Source of the DNA: Bacteroidota bacterium
GTDB lineage: Bacteria > Bacteroidota > Bacteroidia > Chitinophagales > Chitinophagaceae
Reading direction: 5' to 3'
Length of the DNA stretch: 64,000 nt
Assembly: GCA_023422835.1 (NCBI GenBank)
Contig: JAFAGI010000007.1
Span: 124,001-188,000 of the forward strand
Part shown: one piece after another, positions 35,482 through 45,332 of the stretch
Layout of the letters: every line of letters starts with the position of its first letter
How positions within the stretch are numbered: the first letter of the stretch is position 1
Translations under genes and position numbers: made by a program
The notes under the pieces: model-generated
Seen by the model: only the letters and a program-made list of their open reading frames with translations
The model's database searches: none
Told to the model about the DNA's origin: nothing

Positions 35482-37038
35482 ATGAGATCAAAACATGCAT
35501 GCCTCATTTTCTTTGTTTCGCTTTTTCTGCCCTACTTTCTTGCAGCACAAATAACAGCTCCGGCATTAGATACGCTTATCAACAAAACCCTCACTGCGTT
35601 TGACGTTCCGGGCATTACAGTTGGTGTATTAAAAGATGGAAAAGTAGTTTATTCAAAGGGCCACGGTGTACGCTCATTAAAAAGCAATCTTCCGGCAGAT
35701 GATAAAACTTTATTCGGAATTGCCTCCAACAGCAAAGGTTTTACGTGTATTGCACTGGCTATGCTTGTGGATGAAAATAAATTAAGCTGGGATGATAAGG
35801 TGAGAAAATATATTCCTGAATTTACACTTTACAATCCTTTTGTATCGGAGGAGTTTACCATCAAAGACCTGGTAACACACAGGTCGGGCCTTACCCTGGG
35901 CGCAGGCGACCTGATGTTTTTTCCCGAAGGCGGCAAATTTACCATACAGGATATTATTCACAACGTGCGCTACCTGAAGCCTGAAAGTTCCTTTCGCTCT
36001 AAATTTCAATACAACAACAATATGTACAATATTGCAGGTGAGGTACTGCGCAGGGTGAGCGGAAAAACCTGGGAAGAATTTATTGAAACACGTATTTTAA
36101 AACCCGTTGGAATGGCCAGCAGTACTGCATCTTACAACCGCGTAAAAAACAACATCAACATCATTGATGCACATGCACCTGTTGACGGCAAAGTGGTGGC
36201 CATACCACACGACTGGAATACGCTGGCAAACCCTGCCGGCGGCATTATAAGCAATGTTGCGGATATGCTCGTATGGGCTGAATTCCTGATGAATGATGGC
36301 GTTACCAAAGATGGAAAACGCCTCATCAGTAAGGAACAGCTTCACCAGGTTTTCAGCTTGCAAATCCCTATAGCTACTGCAGCTAAGAACGCTTACGATA
36401 CTAAGTTCAGCGGTTACGGCCTCGGCTATTTTCTCAGCGATATAAAAGGATATCAACAGATAACACATACAGGCGGCCTGATAGGTACGGTGACACAATT
36501 TATACTGATACCCGGCTTAAAGCTGGCCATTGTAGTGCTGACCAACCAGCAAAGCGGAGCAGCATTCAACACCATTTCCAATACCATTAAAGACAGCTAT
36601 CTCGGTATCAGTAACCGGGATTGGCTCACCACGTATTCCAACTCAACCATAAAGTTCAACAAACATTCAGACAGCCTGAAAGCGGCAGTTTATAAGCAGG
36701 TGGAGCAAATGAAAAGCAGCCCGCATAACCTGCCCAAGAAAGAACAGATAGCAGGAACTTACAAAGACAATTGGTTCGGAAATATTTATATCAACACGGT
36801 GGGAAATAAATTGCGTATTGCGTGTGAAAATTCACCGCGGCTGAAAGGCGAACTGCTGCCTTACAATTACAACACCTATATAGCCAAATGGGACGACAGG
36901 AGCTATGATGCTGATGCCTACGTGGTTTTTGGCTTTAACGAAAATGGCAAGGCCCAATCAATCAGCATGAAGCCGATCTCGCCAGTTACAGATTTCAGCT
37001 TCGACTTTGAAGACCTGGCACCTGTAAGAATTGACTAA
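35482..37038 (+). CDS. Serine hydrolase of the beta-lactamase class C/PBP family
   Basis: A 518-residue secreted protein (signal peptide ending LAAQ). The beta-lactamase/transpeptidase-like domain holds the catalytic S82-x-x-K85 (ASNSKG), the YxN motif (Y in FQYNNNMYNIAG) and the HTG triad replacing KTG (ITHTGGLIG). A C-terminal DUF3471-like beta domain (about 415-518) follows. Such proteins are usually D-aminopeptidases or esterases rather than resistance enzymes. Its end overlaps the convergent TPR gene by four bases. Confidence 0.88.
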   Translation: MRSKHACLIFFVSLFLPYFLAAQITAPALDTLINKTLTAFDVPGITVGVLKDGKVVYSKGHGVRSLKSNLPADDKTLFGIASNSKGFTCIALAMLVDENKLSWDDKVRKYIPEFTLYNPFVSEEFTIKDLVTHRSGLTLGAGDLMFFPEGGKFTIQDIIHNVRYLKPESSFRSKFQYNNNMYNIAGEVLRRVSGKTWEEFIETRILKPVGMASSTASYNRVKNNINIIDAHAPVDGKVVAIPHDWNTLANPAGGIISNVADMLVWAEFLMNDGVTKDGKRLISKEQLHQVFSLQIPIATAAKNAYDTKFSGYGLGYFLSDIKGYQQITHTGGLIGTVTQFILIPGLKLAIVVLTNQQSGAAFNTISNTIKDSYLGISNRDWLTTYSNSTIKFNKHSDSLKAAVYKQVEQMKSSPHNLPKKEQIAGTYKDNWFGNIYINTVGNKLRIACENSPRLKGELLPYNYNTYIAKWDDRSYDADAYVVFGFNENGKAQSISMKPISPVTDFSFDFEDLAPVRID

Positions 37039-37538
37039 GCTTCCAGTATTTGTTTTTTAAGCCTGCAGCGTTTGATGGCATCTTCTGCTTTCTCAACCTG
37101 GCTGAGATCGTACTCTTCAATGGCCTGTTGTTTAAATTTCTCTATGGCTTTGTCGAACTGGCGGATGTCTTCATAATAGTATCCCCACTCCCCGGCAAGT
37201 ACAGCCTTATTGATGCCCGGTATGGTATCGCATAGCTGCAGGTGTTTGTGCAGTTCGTCATAACGTGCCAGCTTGGAAAGCAGGTATGCATAGTTTAAAT
37301 ACGGAGCAGGATAATCCGGTGCGTATTTTAATGCCAGCTTGTAATGTTTCTCAGCTTTCACCGCATCGGCTTCTTTGGTATTGTATATCCACCCCAGATG
37401 GTTGTGCGCCTTCCCATAGTTAGGTTCACGGTCCAGGATGCTTAACAGTAATGCCTTTCCTTCTTCTATATGATTGTCGTTTATAAGCCGGTCTGCTTCC
37501 TCAAAATCGTTTTCTAAAGCGGGATCGTAATTTTCCAT
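37035..37538 (-). CDS. TPR protein, short paralogue
   Basis: A 167-residue protein made of tetratricopeptide repeats (ADRLINDNHIEEGKALLLSI, GKAHNHLGWIYNTKEADAVK, KLALKYAPDYPAPYLNYAYL). It ends AIKRCRLKKQILEA, nearly the same as the end of the neighbouring 380-residue TPR protein (DRIQRCRKKKEIFES), and repeat order is also the same. The pair is therefore a duplication in which this copy lacks the N-terminal domain. A role in protein interaction is inferred. Confidence 0.82.
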   Translation of the reverse strand: MENYDPALENDFEEADRLINDNHIEEGKALLLSILDREPNYGKAHNHLGWIYNTKEADAVKAEKHYKLALKYAPDYPAPYLNYAYLLSKLARYDELHKHLQLCDTIPGINKAVLAGEWGYYYEDIRQFDKAIEKFKQQAIEEYDLSQVEKAEDAIKRCRLKKQILEA

Positions 37539-37548
37539 AGTTTAAACT

Positions 37549-38691
37549 TTAGCTTTCAAATATTTCTTTTTTCTTGCGGCATCTTTGTATCCTGTCCAGC
37601 GTTGCTTCCAGTTCTGCGATGTCGTATATCAGCATGCCATAGTCTTTGTATTTTTCTATAGCCTGGTCGTATTTCTGGCGTTGTTCCAGCAGGTAAGCCC
37701 ACTCAAATGCAAGCATAGACTGGTTTACATTCAACGTGTTGCATTTTTTTAAACGAGCCTCAGCCTCATCAAGCCTGCAATTTGCCGATAAGAAGCTGGC
37801 ATAATTAAGATTTGCTGCGGAATAATCAGGGCCGTATTTCAGGGATAAAAGGTAGTGTTCTTCTGCTTTGGCAACATTCTTTTCCTTATGCTCGTACAAG
37901 AATGCCAGGTAATTTTGCGCTTCGTAGTGGCCTGGGTTTTTAGTAACAATGGCAATAAGCTTAGCCTTTGCCTCCGGATACTTTTCTTCCTGGTACAACT
38001 GCTTCGCAAATTCATATTCATCCACAATTTCGCCGGTAGCCGTGATCTCTGCATCTGACAGGAAATCCTCTTTATTTACAATGGGCAGATATTTTACAAT
38101 CTCGCCGTTTTTTAAAAGGAATAAAGCATTAACGATTGGTTCATTCTTATTGCTATGATCTCCAAAATTAAGCAGGTGCAGGTTGCGGAAATAATTGTAG
38201 AGCTCATTGGAACATTTGTTGTCAACCACATACATCATGGTTCTGCGTGGTATTGAAACCAGCAGTTCGTCTGTGTTCAAGCGTCTTTGTGCTTCGCGCA
38301 TACATTCAGGTGAAAGTATTTTTTCGCTGCTGAAACGCCCGCCTGATATTGCCAGCATTTTACCGTGGCCGGTATCTGTTTCTGTAAAGGCAGCGGGATA
38401 CTGGTCAATATTTTCGTAGGCCTTTTTTATAACCGCTTCCGACGCTTCTTCGCTAAGCCGGTCAAGCTCTGTGTAAGTAAAGTATTTCAGTTCAGGCTGA
38501 TCGTAAGCGAAAGTTACCACCACTTCCGGCGCCTCCGTACTGCCGAACAAAGTCTGCCGCACCACTGTATTCAACATCTGCCAGGAGCCGTGATGAATTA
38601 CCGGGTAGAGCAATGCAGGTGTATGATCCTGCACAGCATTCCTGGTTTCCGGCGTATTTTTATTCTCAAACAGTCGTTTAAAAAAACTCAT
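37549..38691 (-). CDS. DUF1444-like domain plus TPR protein
   Basis: A 380-residue cytoplasmic protein. The N-terminal 200 residues resemble the DUF1444/YtpQ type (YPVIHHGSWQMLNTVVRQTL; ETDTGHGKMLAISGGRFSSE; DELLVSIPRRTMMYVVD). The remainder is TPR (YQEEKYPEAKAKLIAIVTKN; LLSLKYGPDYSAANLNYASF) matching the downstream short paralogue, whose gene begins ten bases after this stop. Function unknown. Confidence 0.75.
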   Translation of the reverse strand: MSFFKRLFENKNTPETRNAVQDHTPALLYPVIHHGSWQMLNTVVRQTLFGSTEAPEVVVTFAYDQPELKYFTYTELDRLSEEASEAVIKKAYENIDQYPAAFTETDTGHGKMLAISGGRFSSEKILSPECMREAQRRLNTDELLVSIPRRTMMYVVDNKCSNELYNYFRNLHLLNFGDHSNKNEPIVNALFLLKNGEIVKYLPIVNKEDFLSDAEITATGEIVDEYEFAKQLYQEEKYPEAKAKLIAIVTKNPGHYEAQNYLAFLYEHKEKNVAKAEEHYLLSLKYGPDYSAANLNYASFLSANCRLDEAEARLKKCNTLNVNQSMLAFEWAYLLEQRQKYDQAIEKYKDYGMLIYDIAELEATLDRIQRCRKKKEIFES

Positions 38692-38784
38692 AATATGCGT
38701 GTGTTATTAGCTTAAATTTCGTACTAAAATAAAAAAATTATTGATAATAGTTTTAAGGGCTTATGTATTTAACTTTTTTATGAT

Positions 38785-38811
38785 AAAAAAATGCAGGGTG
38801 TGAACCTGCAT
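38785..38811 (-). terminator. Rho-independent terminator after the metal-efflux cluster
   Basis: On the minus strand ATGCAGG (38811-38805), a seven-base loop, CCTGCAT (38797-38791) and a T-run (38790-38785), 25 bases after the haem-binding gene. Confidence 0.85.
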
Positions 38812-38835
38812 CCATATTTCTTTAACCAGTTCCTG

Positions 38836-39285
38836 TTATTTATGGTGATGCGGTGCAATGCTGTTAGTCCAGTTTATCAGGGTTTGCTTCTGTGCATCGC
38901 TAAGTATTGCATCGCTGTGAATGATGGTATACGACTGCAAAGGCATCTCGTTTTTCTGGATAACTTCCCTGATTTCTTCAATCTTGTGCAGGCGTTTTTC
39001 AGGGCTGTATGCAGCAAATTCATCAAAATTCAGTTCTCTTTTACCATCTTTAACGTGATAAGACAGGTACAAGGCTACAGGTTGTATACGGTTGTACCAA
39101 GGGTATTGGGTATTGTTGGAATGGCAATCGTTACAGGATGTTTTTAATATCTGCTGCACGTCTGGCGGCACATCATAAACTTTCGTGATACTGTTAGGGC
39201 TGTCTCCTTTGGCAATGTTTTTTTGGGATGGTATGAATTGTATGGCAATGATTATGATCAATAAAACCAAAAGTACTTTTTTCAT
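38836..39285 (-). CDS. Periplasmic haem-binding domain protein (cytochrome c-like)
   Basis: A 149-residue exported protein with an N-terminal hydrophobic anchor (VLLVLLIIIIAIQFI) and a haem-binding domain of the Haem_bd type. The haem site is CNDCH (C-x-x-C-H) in LKTSCNDCHSNNTQYPWYNR, the family signature W-Y follows, and a distal methionine is offered in NEMPLQSY. It follows the CusB gene by 37 bases and ends the transcript; a redox or copper-oxidation role alongside the efflux pump is possible but unproven. The tail is HHHK. Confidence 0.85.
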   Translation of the reverse strand: MKKVLLVLLIIIIAIQFIPSQKNIAKGDSPNSITKVYDVPPDVQQILKTSCNDCHSNNTQYPWYNRIQPVALYLSYHVKDGKRELNFDEFAAYSPEKRLHKIEEIREVIQKNEMPLQSYTIIHSDAILSDAQKQTLINWTNSIAPHHHK

Positions 39286-39322
39286 TTTTTTTATTTTTAA
39301 AGGTTGTATTGTAAAACTAATT

Positions 39323-40459
39323 TTATTCTTCTTCTCCTCCTTTCATAGCTCCTAAGAGATTAAAAGCGCCGTTGATAACGATTCTTTTGGTGAGGAGGCT
39401 GTCTGTCTTTAAGGAAACAAAACCGTCTGCGGCAGTGCCTGTCTGCACGGTGGTCATTACAAATGTGCTGTCATTATTTGCCACAAATACATAGTCGTTA
39501 CCCTCAAAATGTACCACTGCATGTTCGTGCACAGCCTTTGACTGATAATTTAAAACATCGAACTCTGCATTTAAAAACATTCCGGGAATAAGGTTTTGAG
39601 ATGCATTCTGGAACTGGCAATAGACAACAGCGCTGCGGTTATCGTTGAGGTTTTTAGATACCAGCAATACGCTCACCGGGTACTTTTTATCGGGGTCGTT
39701 GCTCACCCATACCGTGCCTTTCATGCCCGGCTTAAAACGCATGATGTCTTTTTCAAAAATGTTGATAGCTGCATGCAGATCATTTGGATCGGTAAGTTCA
39801 AACATTACTTCAGAAGCGTTCACATATTTACCAATGTTCACATTTACTTTCGATACAAAGCCGGATATAGGTGCGTATATGTTCACCCTGCGGGTAATGT
39901 TGTTCAGCGATACACTTTCCGGCCTGATGTTGATGATGCGCAATTTCTCCGCCAGTGATTGTATCTGTACCTGCAGCTGGTTGTATTCGCTCAATGCAAG
40001 CTGGTAGCTTTTTGTGCTGGTTGCGTTACTTTCGCGCAGGTCTTTTTGTCTTTCCATATCTGCCTTGGCATATTTCATTTTTGCCCTGGCAGAAAGGTAG
40101 TCTTCCTGCAATTGTACATAGGACGGGTCTTCCAGCACGGCAATAACCTGTCCTCTTGCTACACGCATGCCCTGCATCAAGCGGGTGCTTTTTAAATAGC
40201 CGCCCATTGGTGCACTTACGGATACCAGACTTTGCGGCGGCACATCTACCAGGCCGCTTGCCTGTAAAGTCTGCCGCAGGTTCTGTTCGCCGGGAAATGA
40301 TAACTGGATATCTGCATTCCTGATCTGTTCTTTATTCAGTATAATGGTATCGCCGTGTATCCTTATTTTCTCCTCTGCTGCTATCTCTGCTTCTTTTGCC
40401 TTGCTCTTGCAGGCAAGGATGGTACAGAGCAACAAAGCTGTATATATAAATTTATTCAT
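39323..40459 (-). CDS. RND efflux periplasmic adaptor (CusB/CzcB-like)
   Basis: A 378-residue lipoprotein (lipobox TILAC) of the membrane-fusion family. Hallmarks are the biotinyl-lipoyl halves (PMGGYLKSTRLMQGMRVARG and YAPISGFVSKVNVNIGKYVN), a helical hairpin between them (LQEDYLSARAKMKYAKADME), and beta-barrel and membrane-proximal domains. It links the inner-membrane pump to the outer-membrane channel. The gene starts nine bases after the pump-channel fusion gene ends. Metal specificity cannot be told. Confidence 0.9.
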   Translation of the reverse strand: MNKFIYTALLLCTILACKSKAKEAEIAAEEKIRIHGDTIILNKEQIRNADIQLSFPGEQNLRQTLQASGLVDVPPQSLVSVSAPMGGYLKSTRLMQGMRVARGQVIAVLEDPSYVQLQEDYLSARAKMKYAKADMERQKDLRESNATSTKSYQLALSEYNQLQVQIQSLAEKLRIINIRPESVSLNNITRRVNIYAPISGFVSKVNVNIGKYVNASEVMFELTDPNDLHAAINIFEKDIMRFKPGMKGTVWVSNDPDKKYPVSVLLVSKNLNDNRSAVVYCQFQNASQNLIPGMFLNAEFDVLNYQSKAVHEHAVVHFEGNDYVFVANNDSTFVMTTVQTGTAADGFVSLKTDSLLTKRIVINGAFNLLGAMKGGEEE

Positions 40460-40468
40460 TACTAAAAC

Positions 40469-43400
40469 TTATTTGGTTGATAAATATTCCAGGCCAGTCA
40501 GCGCATCATTGTACCTTTTCATGGCATCAACATAATCATTTAAAATACTGATAGCACTGTGAAACAATGTACTCCATTCTATATAATTGATCTCGCCATT
40601 ACGGTAGTTCGCGTTAGCTGTTCTGATGATGGTTTCAGCGTGCGGCAAACCAGTGCTGCGGTAGTATTCCAGTTCGGACTTACTGCGTTCAAGATCGTTG
40701 TACCTTAAGGTCCATTCTTTAAGCAATTGCATTTTCGCCAGTTCCAAATTAGCATCTGCAACATCCTGCATCAGCTCCATAGCCCTGATCTTTGCGCGCT
40801 GTGCCTTTGTGAAAATCGGGATATGTAAGCCTGCTTCTACGGAATGAAAACGCTTTGAAGCGTCATTGTAGGTTGATGTTTTATCTTTTGTCTCGTACCA
40901 GCCGGTAATGGATTGATTGTTGTAGCCGAAGAAAATACCCGGCAATAATTTAGACCGTTCTACATCTGCCTGCCCTTTGGCTATTTCTTTTTCATACGCT
41001 ACTACTTGCAGGTACGGGTGCTGCAGTATGGTTTCTTCTGAAAAATAATGATTGTTTATGTTCAGCGAATCTGTAGGTTCAAACAGACCGTCTGTATGCA
41101 TAAGTATCCCAAGATTCTTACGATAAGTATGTAAGTCAATATCCAGTTGCGCTAATTGCATTTGCAGGCTGGCCATCTGGCTTTCCAGCGAAGTTTTCTC
41201 CAACAGGTTTGTCTCACCTTTTTCATAACGCAACTGTGCAACCTTCCTGTAATCGGCAACAATGTTATTGATCCTTTGCATCAGTTGCTTTTTGGCGTTA
41301 AGGTATTGCACCTGTACATAGGTGGACTTTACTTCTTTAGCCAGCAGAGCTTTGTCCAGCGTCAGTTGGATCCGGGCTGCCTGTAGTTGCTTTTCCAGCA
41401 ATGTGTTTTCACGCTTGTATATTATCGGCAGCGACAGGCTCTGACTTACAGAAAATTTCGTGTCAAAAGCAGGGCTGTTCACATTGCCGGCTTCTGCTGA
41501 AACTGTCATGGGATCAATGATGCGGGCGGTATTGAGCATGGCTTCCCTGTACAGGATATTTTTTTGTGTAGGGCCCAATTGCAAACTTTGGTTGCTGGCC
41601 GCTGACAGCGCCTGATCCAATGATATGCGCTGCAATGCCTGTGCATTTGCATGACTGAATCCAAAAACTGTACACAGCAGTATCACAAACACTCCCACAA
41701 CAGGCCTGGTATTGATTTTATTTTTTCTTAAACGTTCCATAAGCAGGTATAATGCAGGTAATTCAAATAGTGTAAGCATGGTAGAGGTTATGAGTCCGCC
41801 AATAACTACCGTAGCCAAGGGTCTTTGTACTTCACCACCAGCGCCCGTACTCAGTGCCATAGGCAGGAAACCAAGCGAGGCTACAAATGCCGTCATCAAT
41901 ACAGGGCGCATCCTCTTTTCAGTGCCTTCATAAATTGCTTTTAAAATATTGGACTCAGTGAAATCATTGTAGGAATTTTTCAACCTGTTTACTTCTGATA
42001 CAAGTACTATTCCATTCAATACAGCCACACCAAATAGAGCAATGAAGCCTACACCGGCAGAGATGCTGAATGGCATGCCGCGTATCCACAATGCCAATAT
42101 ACCCCCCACAGTGGATAATGGGATAGCCGTAAAGATCAGCAGGCAATATTTAATTTTCTTAAATGCGAAAAACAGCATCAGGAATATCAGCGCCAGCGCT
42201 ACCGGCAATGCGATGGCCAGGCGTTGCGAAGCATGGTTCAAATTCTCATACTGCCCCCCGAAGGTAATTGAATAACCCACAGGTAATTTTATCTTATCTG
42301 TAGATTTGTCCTGCAACTCCTTCACAACGCTTTCCACATCCCTGCCTCTCACGTTGAAACCCACGGTGATCCTGCGTTGTGCATCCTCGCGCTGTATCTG
42401 GTAGGGACCGTCTTCAACAGAGATGTCTGCAACCAGGTTTAGTGGTATCTGCATACCGCCTGCAGTATTGATCTGCAGGTTGCTGATATTGGCTGCGTCT
42501 TTGCGAAGGCTGTTATCCATCTTTAATACAAGGTCGAATCTTTTATCTTCCTCAAACACAACACCTGCCACACTTCCGGCATATGCTGTGCTCACACTTT
42601 TGTTTACATCTTCTATAGTTACACCATAATTTGCCAGCGCCTGCCTGTTATAGCGGATGACGACCTGCTGCACGCCGCTGACAGTTTCCACATAAAGGTC
42701 TTTTGCACCGTGAATGGTTCTGATAAGTTTGCCGATCCTGTCTGCATAAGCGGAAAGTGTATCCAGGTTTTCACCGAAAATCTTACACACCACATCTTGT
42801 CTTGATCCGGTCATCAGCTCGTTGAAACGCATTTGCACCGGAAACTGGAAGCCTACACTCAGGCCGGGTACATTCTTTAACTCTTCACTCATTTTCTCCG
42901 CCAGCTCAGGAAAAGTTTTTGCGGATGTCCATTCCTTTTTATCTTTTAAAATCACCATCAGGTCAGCGGCTTCCATAGCCATAGGATCTGTAGGCACTTC
43001 AGAGGAGCCTACTTTTCCCACTACCATGTTTACCTCCGGGAACTTTCTTTTTAAAACACCTGATGCTTTCTGCACCATAGCCGTCGTATTGTCGAGTGAA
43101 GAGCCGGTAAGGGCTACAGCCGACACCGCAAAGTCGCCTTCTTCCAGTTGTGGTATAAACTCTCCTCCCAGAGTAGTAAGTAGGTAAATGGAAGCGGCGA
43201 ACACAACTATGGAAACCGCAACAATGAGCTTAGGTATTTTCAATGTCCATGTCAACACAGGTTTGTACCACTTGTATAATAAAGCTATCATCTTATCTGC
43301 AAAATTATCCTTGCCGCTGATCTTCCTGCTGAGTAGCAGTGATGTCATCATAGGCACATAGGTAACCGATAAAATGAAAGCGCCTATTAGTGCGAAAGAA

Positions 43401-44860
43401 ACTGTCTGCGCCATTGGCTTAAACATTTTTCCTTCAATGCCCTGCAGCGCAAGGATCGGCAGGTACACTATCAGGATAATGATCTGTCCGAAAACCGCGC
43501 TGTTCATCATTTTTTTGGATGATGCCTCCACTTTAAGATTCATCTCCTGCTGCGAAATAATGGTTCTCTGCCCCGGTATAGCGCTAAGCTTCAGGCGATG
43601 CATCACCGCCTCTACAATGATCACAGCGCCGTCTACCAGCAACCCGAAGTCAAGTGCACCCAGGCTCATCAGGTTGCCGCTCACGCCAAATAGATTCATC
43701 ATGATAAAGGCAAACAACATAGACAGCGGTATTACGGATGCCACAACAAACCCCGCACGAAGGTTACCGAGGAAGAGCACCAGCACAAAAATCACTATCA
43801 ATGCACCTTCCAGCAGGTTTGTCTTTACTGTGTCAATGGCGTTGTTAACCATTTTTGTACGGTCCAGGAAAGCCACGATCTCCACGCCTTCGGGTAAAGT
43901 TTTTTCAATCTTTTTTATCCGTTCCTTAATATTTCTAATGACCGCATTGCTGTTGGCGCCTTTCAGCATCATTACCACAGCGCCGGCTACTTCCCCTTCT
44001 TCATTATAGGTCATAGCCCCGTAGCGTACAGCCTTGCCGATCCTAACAATGGCTACATCACGTACCAGAACAGGCATAGCGTCCGGCAACTGTTTCACTA
44101 CAGTATTTTCAATATCCGCAGTGTTGTTTACCAGTCCTTCCGTCCTGATGAACAAAGCCGTCGGCCCCTTTTCAATATAGGCACCGCCTGCATTCTGGTT
44201 ATTTTTAGCAACTGCATCATACACTTCAGCCACAGTCACATTCATACTTTTAAGGCGGGCAGGATCTACCTGTACTTCGTATTGTTTCAGGTTGCCGCCG
44301 AAACTGCTGACCTCTGCGACCCCCTCTGTGCCTATGAGCTGCTTACGGATAACCCAATCCTGTATGGTGCGTAAATCTGTAAGGCTGTACTTATCTTCAT
44401 ATCCTTTTTTGGGTTTGATGATGTATTGATATATCTCTCCCAATCCGGTAGTAACGGGCGCCAGCGAAGGCATACCCATGCCTGCAGGTATTTGTTCTTT
44501 TACTTCCGTCAACTTTTCAGAGACCTGTTGCCTGGCCCAGTAAACGTCGGTATTGTCATCAAAAACAATGGTGACGATATTTAATCCGAAACGGGAAAAA
44601 CTTCTTTGCTCAATAATTCCCGGGATATTCCTGGTTGCCAGTTCAATAGGCACACTCACGAAACGTTCAATGTCGTTGGCTCCCAACGCAGGTGACACTG
44701 TAATGATCTGTACCTGGTTGTTAGTAATATCCGGTTGCGCATCAATAGGTAATTTGGTAAGCGAATAAACTCCAAAAACTATTAATGCCAGCACCAGTAA
44801 ACTAACCTTGAACTTATTATTGATGGAAAATTCAATAATTCTGTTTAGCATATTTCCCAA
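40469..44860 (-). CDS. CusA/CzcA heavy-metal RND pump fused to a TolC-like channel
   Basis: A 1463-residue fusion. Residues 1 to about 1040 are a heavy-metal RND pump (twelve helices, two periplasmic loops) with blocks such as TVSPALGANDIERFVSVPIE, LDFGLLVDGAVIIVEAVMHR and GFIALFGVAVLNGIVLVSEV; the TM4 D-F-G-x-x-x-D-G-A is typical of the HME class. After a linking hydrophobic segment (PVVGVFVILLCTVFGF, ending NAQA like a signal peptide), residues 1080-1463 form a TolC/CusC-type outer-membrane factor. Such fusions are known in Bacteroidota. ATG at 44851 is an alternative start. Confidence 0.92.
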   Translation of the reverse strand: MGNMLNRIIEFSINNKFKVSLLVLALIVFGVYSLTKLPIDAQPDITNNQVQIITVSPALGANDIERFVSVPIELATRNIPGIIEQRSFSRFGLNIVTIVFDDNTDVYWARQQVSEKLTEVKEQIPAGMGMPSLAPVTTGLGEIYQYIIKPKKGYEDKYSLTDLRTIQDWVIRKQLIGTEGVAEVSSFGGNLKQYEVQVDPARLKSMNVTVAEVYDAVAKNNQNAGGAYIEKGPTALFIRTEGLVNNTADIENTVVKQLPDAMPVLVRDVAIVRIGKAVRYGAMTYNEEGEVAGAVVMMLKGANSNAVIRNIKERIKKIEKTLPEGVEIVAFLDRTKMVNNAIDTVKTNLLEGALIVIFVLVLFLGNLRAGFVVASVIPLSMLFAFIMMNLFGVSGNLMSLGALDFGLLVDGAVIIVEAVMHRLKLSAIPGQRTIISQQEMNLKVEASSKKMMNSAVFGQIIILIVYLPILALQGIEGKMFKPMAQTVSFALIGAFILSVTYVPMMTSLLLSRKISGKDNFADKMIALLYKWYKPVLTWTLKIPKLIVAVSIVVFAASIYLLTTLGGEFIPQLEEGDFAVSAVALTGSSLDNTTAMVQKASGVLKRKFPEVNMVVGKVGSSEVPTDPMAMEAADLMVILKDKKEWTSAKTFPELAEKMSEELKNVPGLSVGFQFPVQMRFNELMTGSRQDVVCKIFGENLDTLSAYADRIGKLIRTIHGAKDLYVETVSGVQQVVIRYNRQALANYGVTIEDVNKSVSTAYAGSVAGVVFEEDKRFDLVLKMDNSLRKDAANISNLQINTAGGMQIPLNLVADISVEDGPYQIQREDAQRRITVGFNVRGRDVESVVKELQDKSTDKIKLPVGYSITFGGQYENLNHASQRLAIALPVALALIFLMLFFAFKKIKYCLLIFTAIPLSTVGGILALWIRGMPFSISAGVGFIALFGVAVLNGIVLVSEVNRLKNSYNDFTESNILKAIYEGTEKRMRPVLMTAFVASLGFLPMALSTGAGGEVQRPLATVVIGGLITSTMLTLFELPALYLLMERLRKNKINTRPVVGVFVILLCTVFGFSHANAQALQRISLDQALSAASNQSLQLGPTQKNILYREAMLNTARIIDPMTVSAEAGNVNSPAFDTKFSVSQSLSLPIIYKRENTLLEKQLQAARIQLTLDKALLAKEVKSTYVQVQYLNAKKQLMQRINNIVADYRKVAQLRYEKGETNLLEKTSLESQMASLQMQLAQLDIDLHTYRKNLGILMHTDGLFEPTDSLNINNHYFSEETILQHPYLQVVAYEKEIAKGQADVERSKLLPGIFFGYNNQSITGWYETKDKTSTYNDASKRFHSVEAGLHIPIFTKAQRAKIRAMELMQDVADANLELAKMQLLKEWTLRYNDLERSKSELEYYRSTGLPHAETIIRTANANYRNGEINYIEWSTLFHSAISILNDYVDAMKRYNDALTGLEYLSTK

Positions 44861-44951
44861 TTATGATTTGTAATCAGAAAAAGGCTTTAAAGCCATAAGA
44901 CTGATTTAAAAAAATGAATATCTAAATGGTTGCAATAGCCGGAAGCTACTG

Positions 44952-45332
44952 TTATGCTAACTTGGGAGGCTGGAAAATACCTTTTGTAAAAAGAGAACTG
45001 TGAAATTGTTTTTTTAATGCTGGATAGGAAACTTTTACGTAAATTTTTAATTTGGAATGAAGATGGTAAACTGGAGGCACTGCAAAAGCATTAAATGAAA
45101 TACAATTTTCAAAAGATTTGAATGGCAAACGCTGATCATCCTCGTAATCAAGATCTATCACGTCTTTTCCGTTATAATGGATCACCAGAAAATCAATGAA
45201 TGACATGGAAGGATGCTCCGCCTTGTGCTGTTTAAAATGTTCTATGAGAATAGGGAACTTCAGTATCTGGCATGCTTCGGTAGCGCCGAAGGTGTAAACA
45301 CAAATCAATAATATGGCCAGTATTCTTTTCAT
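44952..45332 (-). CDS. Small exported protein upstream of the metal pump
   Basis: A 126-residue protein with a signal peptide ([20 protein letters not shown]) and a cysteine just after cleavage (ACQIL). The remainder includes histidines (H32, H36, H40 and others near HYN and HLH), perhaps for metal binding. I recognise the type as a short conserved gene found before CusA genes in Bacteroidota, of unknown function. Its start overlaps the lptB stop by one base (TAATG), so it could be co-translated with lptB. Confidence 0.65.
   Translation of the reverse strand: MKRILAILLICVYTFGATEACQILKFPILIEHFKQHKAEHPSMSFIDFLVIHYNGKDVIDLDYEDDQRLPFKSFENCISFNAFAVPPVYHLHSKLKIYVKVSYPALKKQFHSSLFTKGIFQPPKLA

Noticed and set aside
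43374..44009. 211-codon open frame antisense to the RND pump
   Set aside because: Shadow frame over a well-supported gene, with no recognisable domain.
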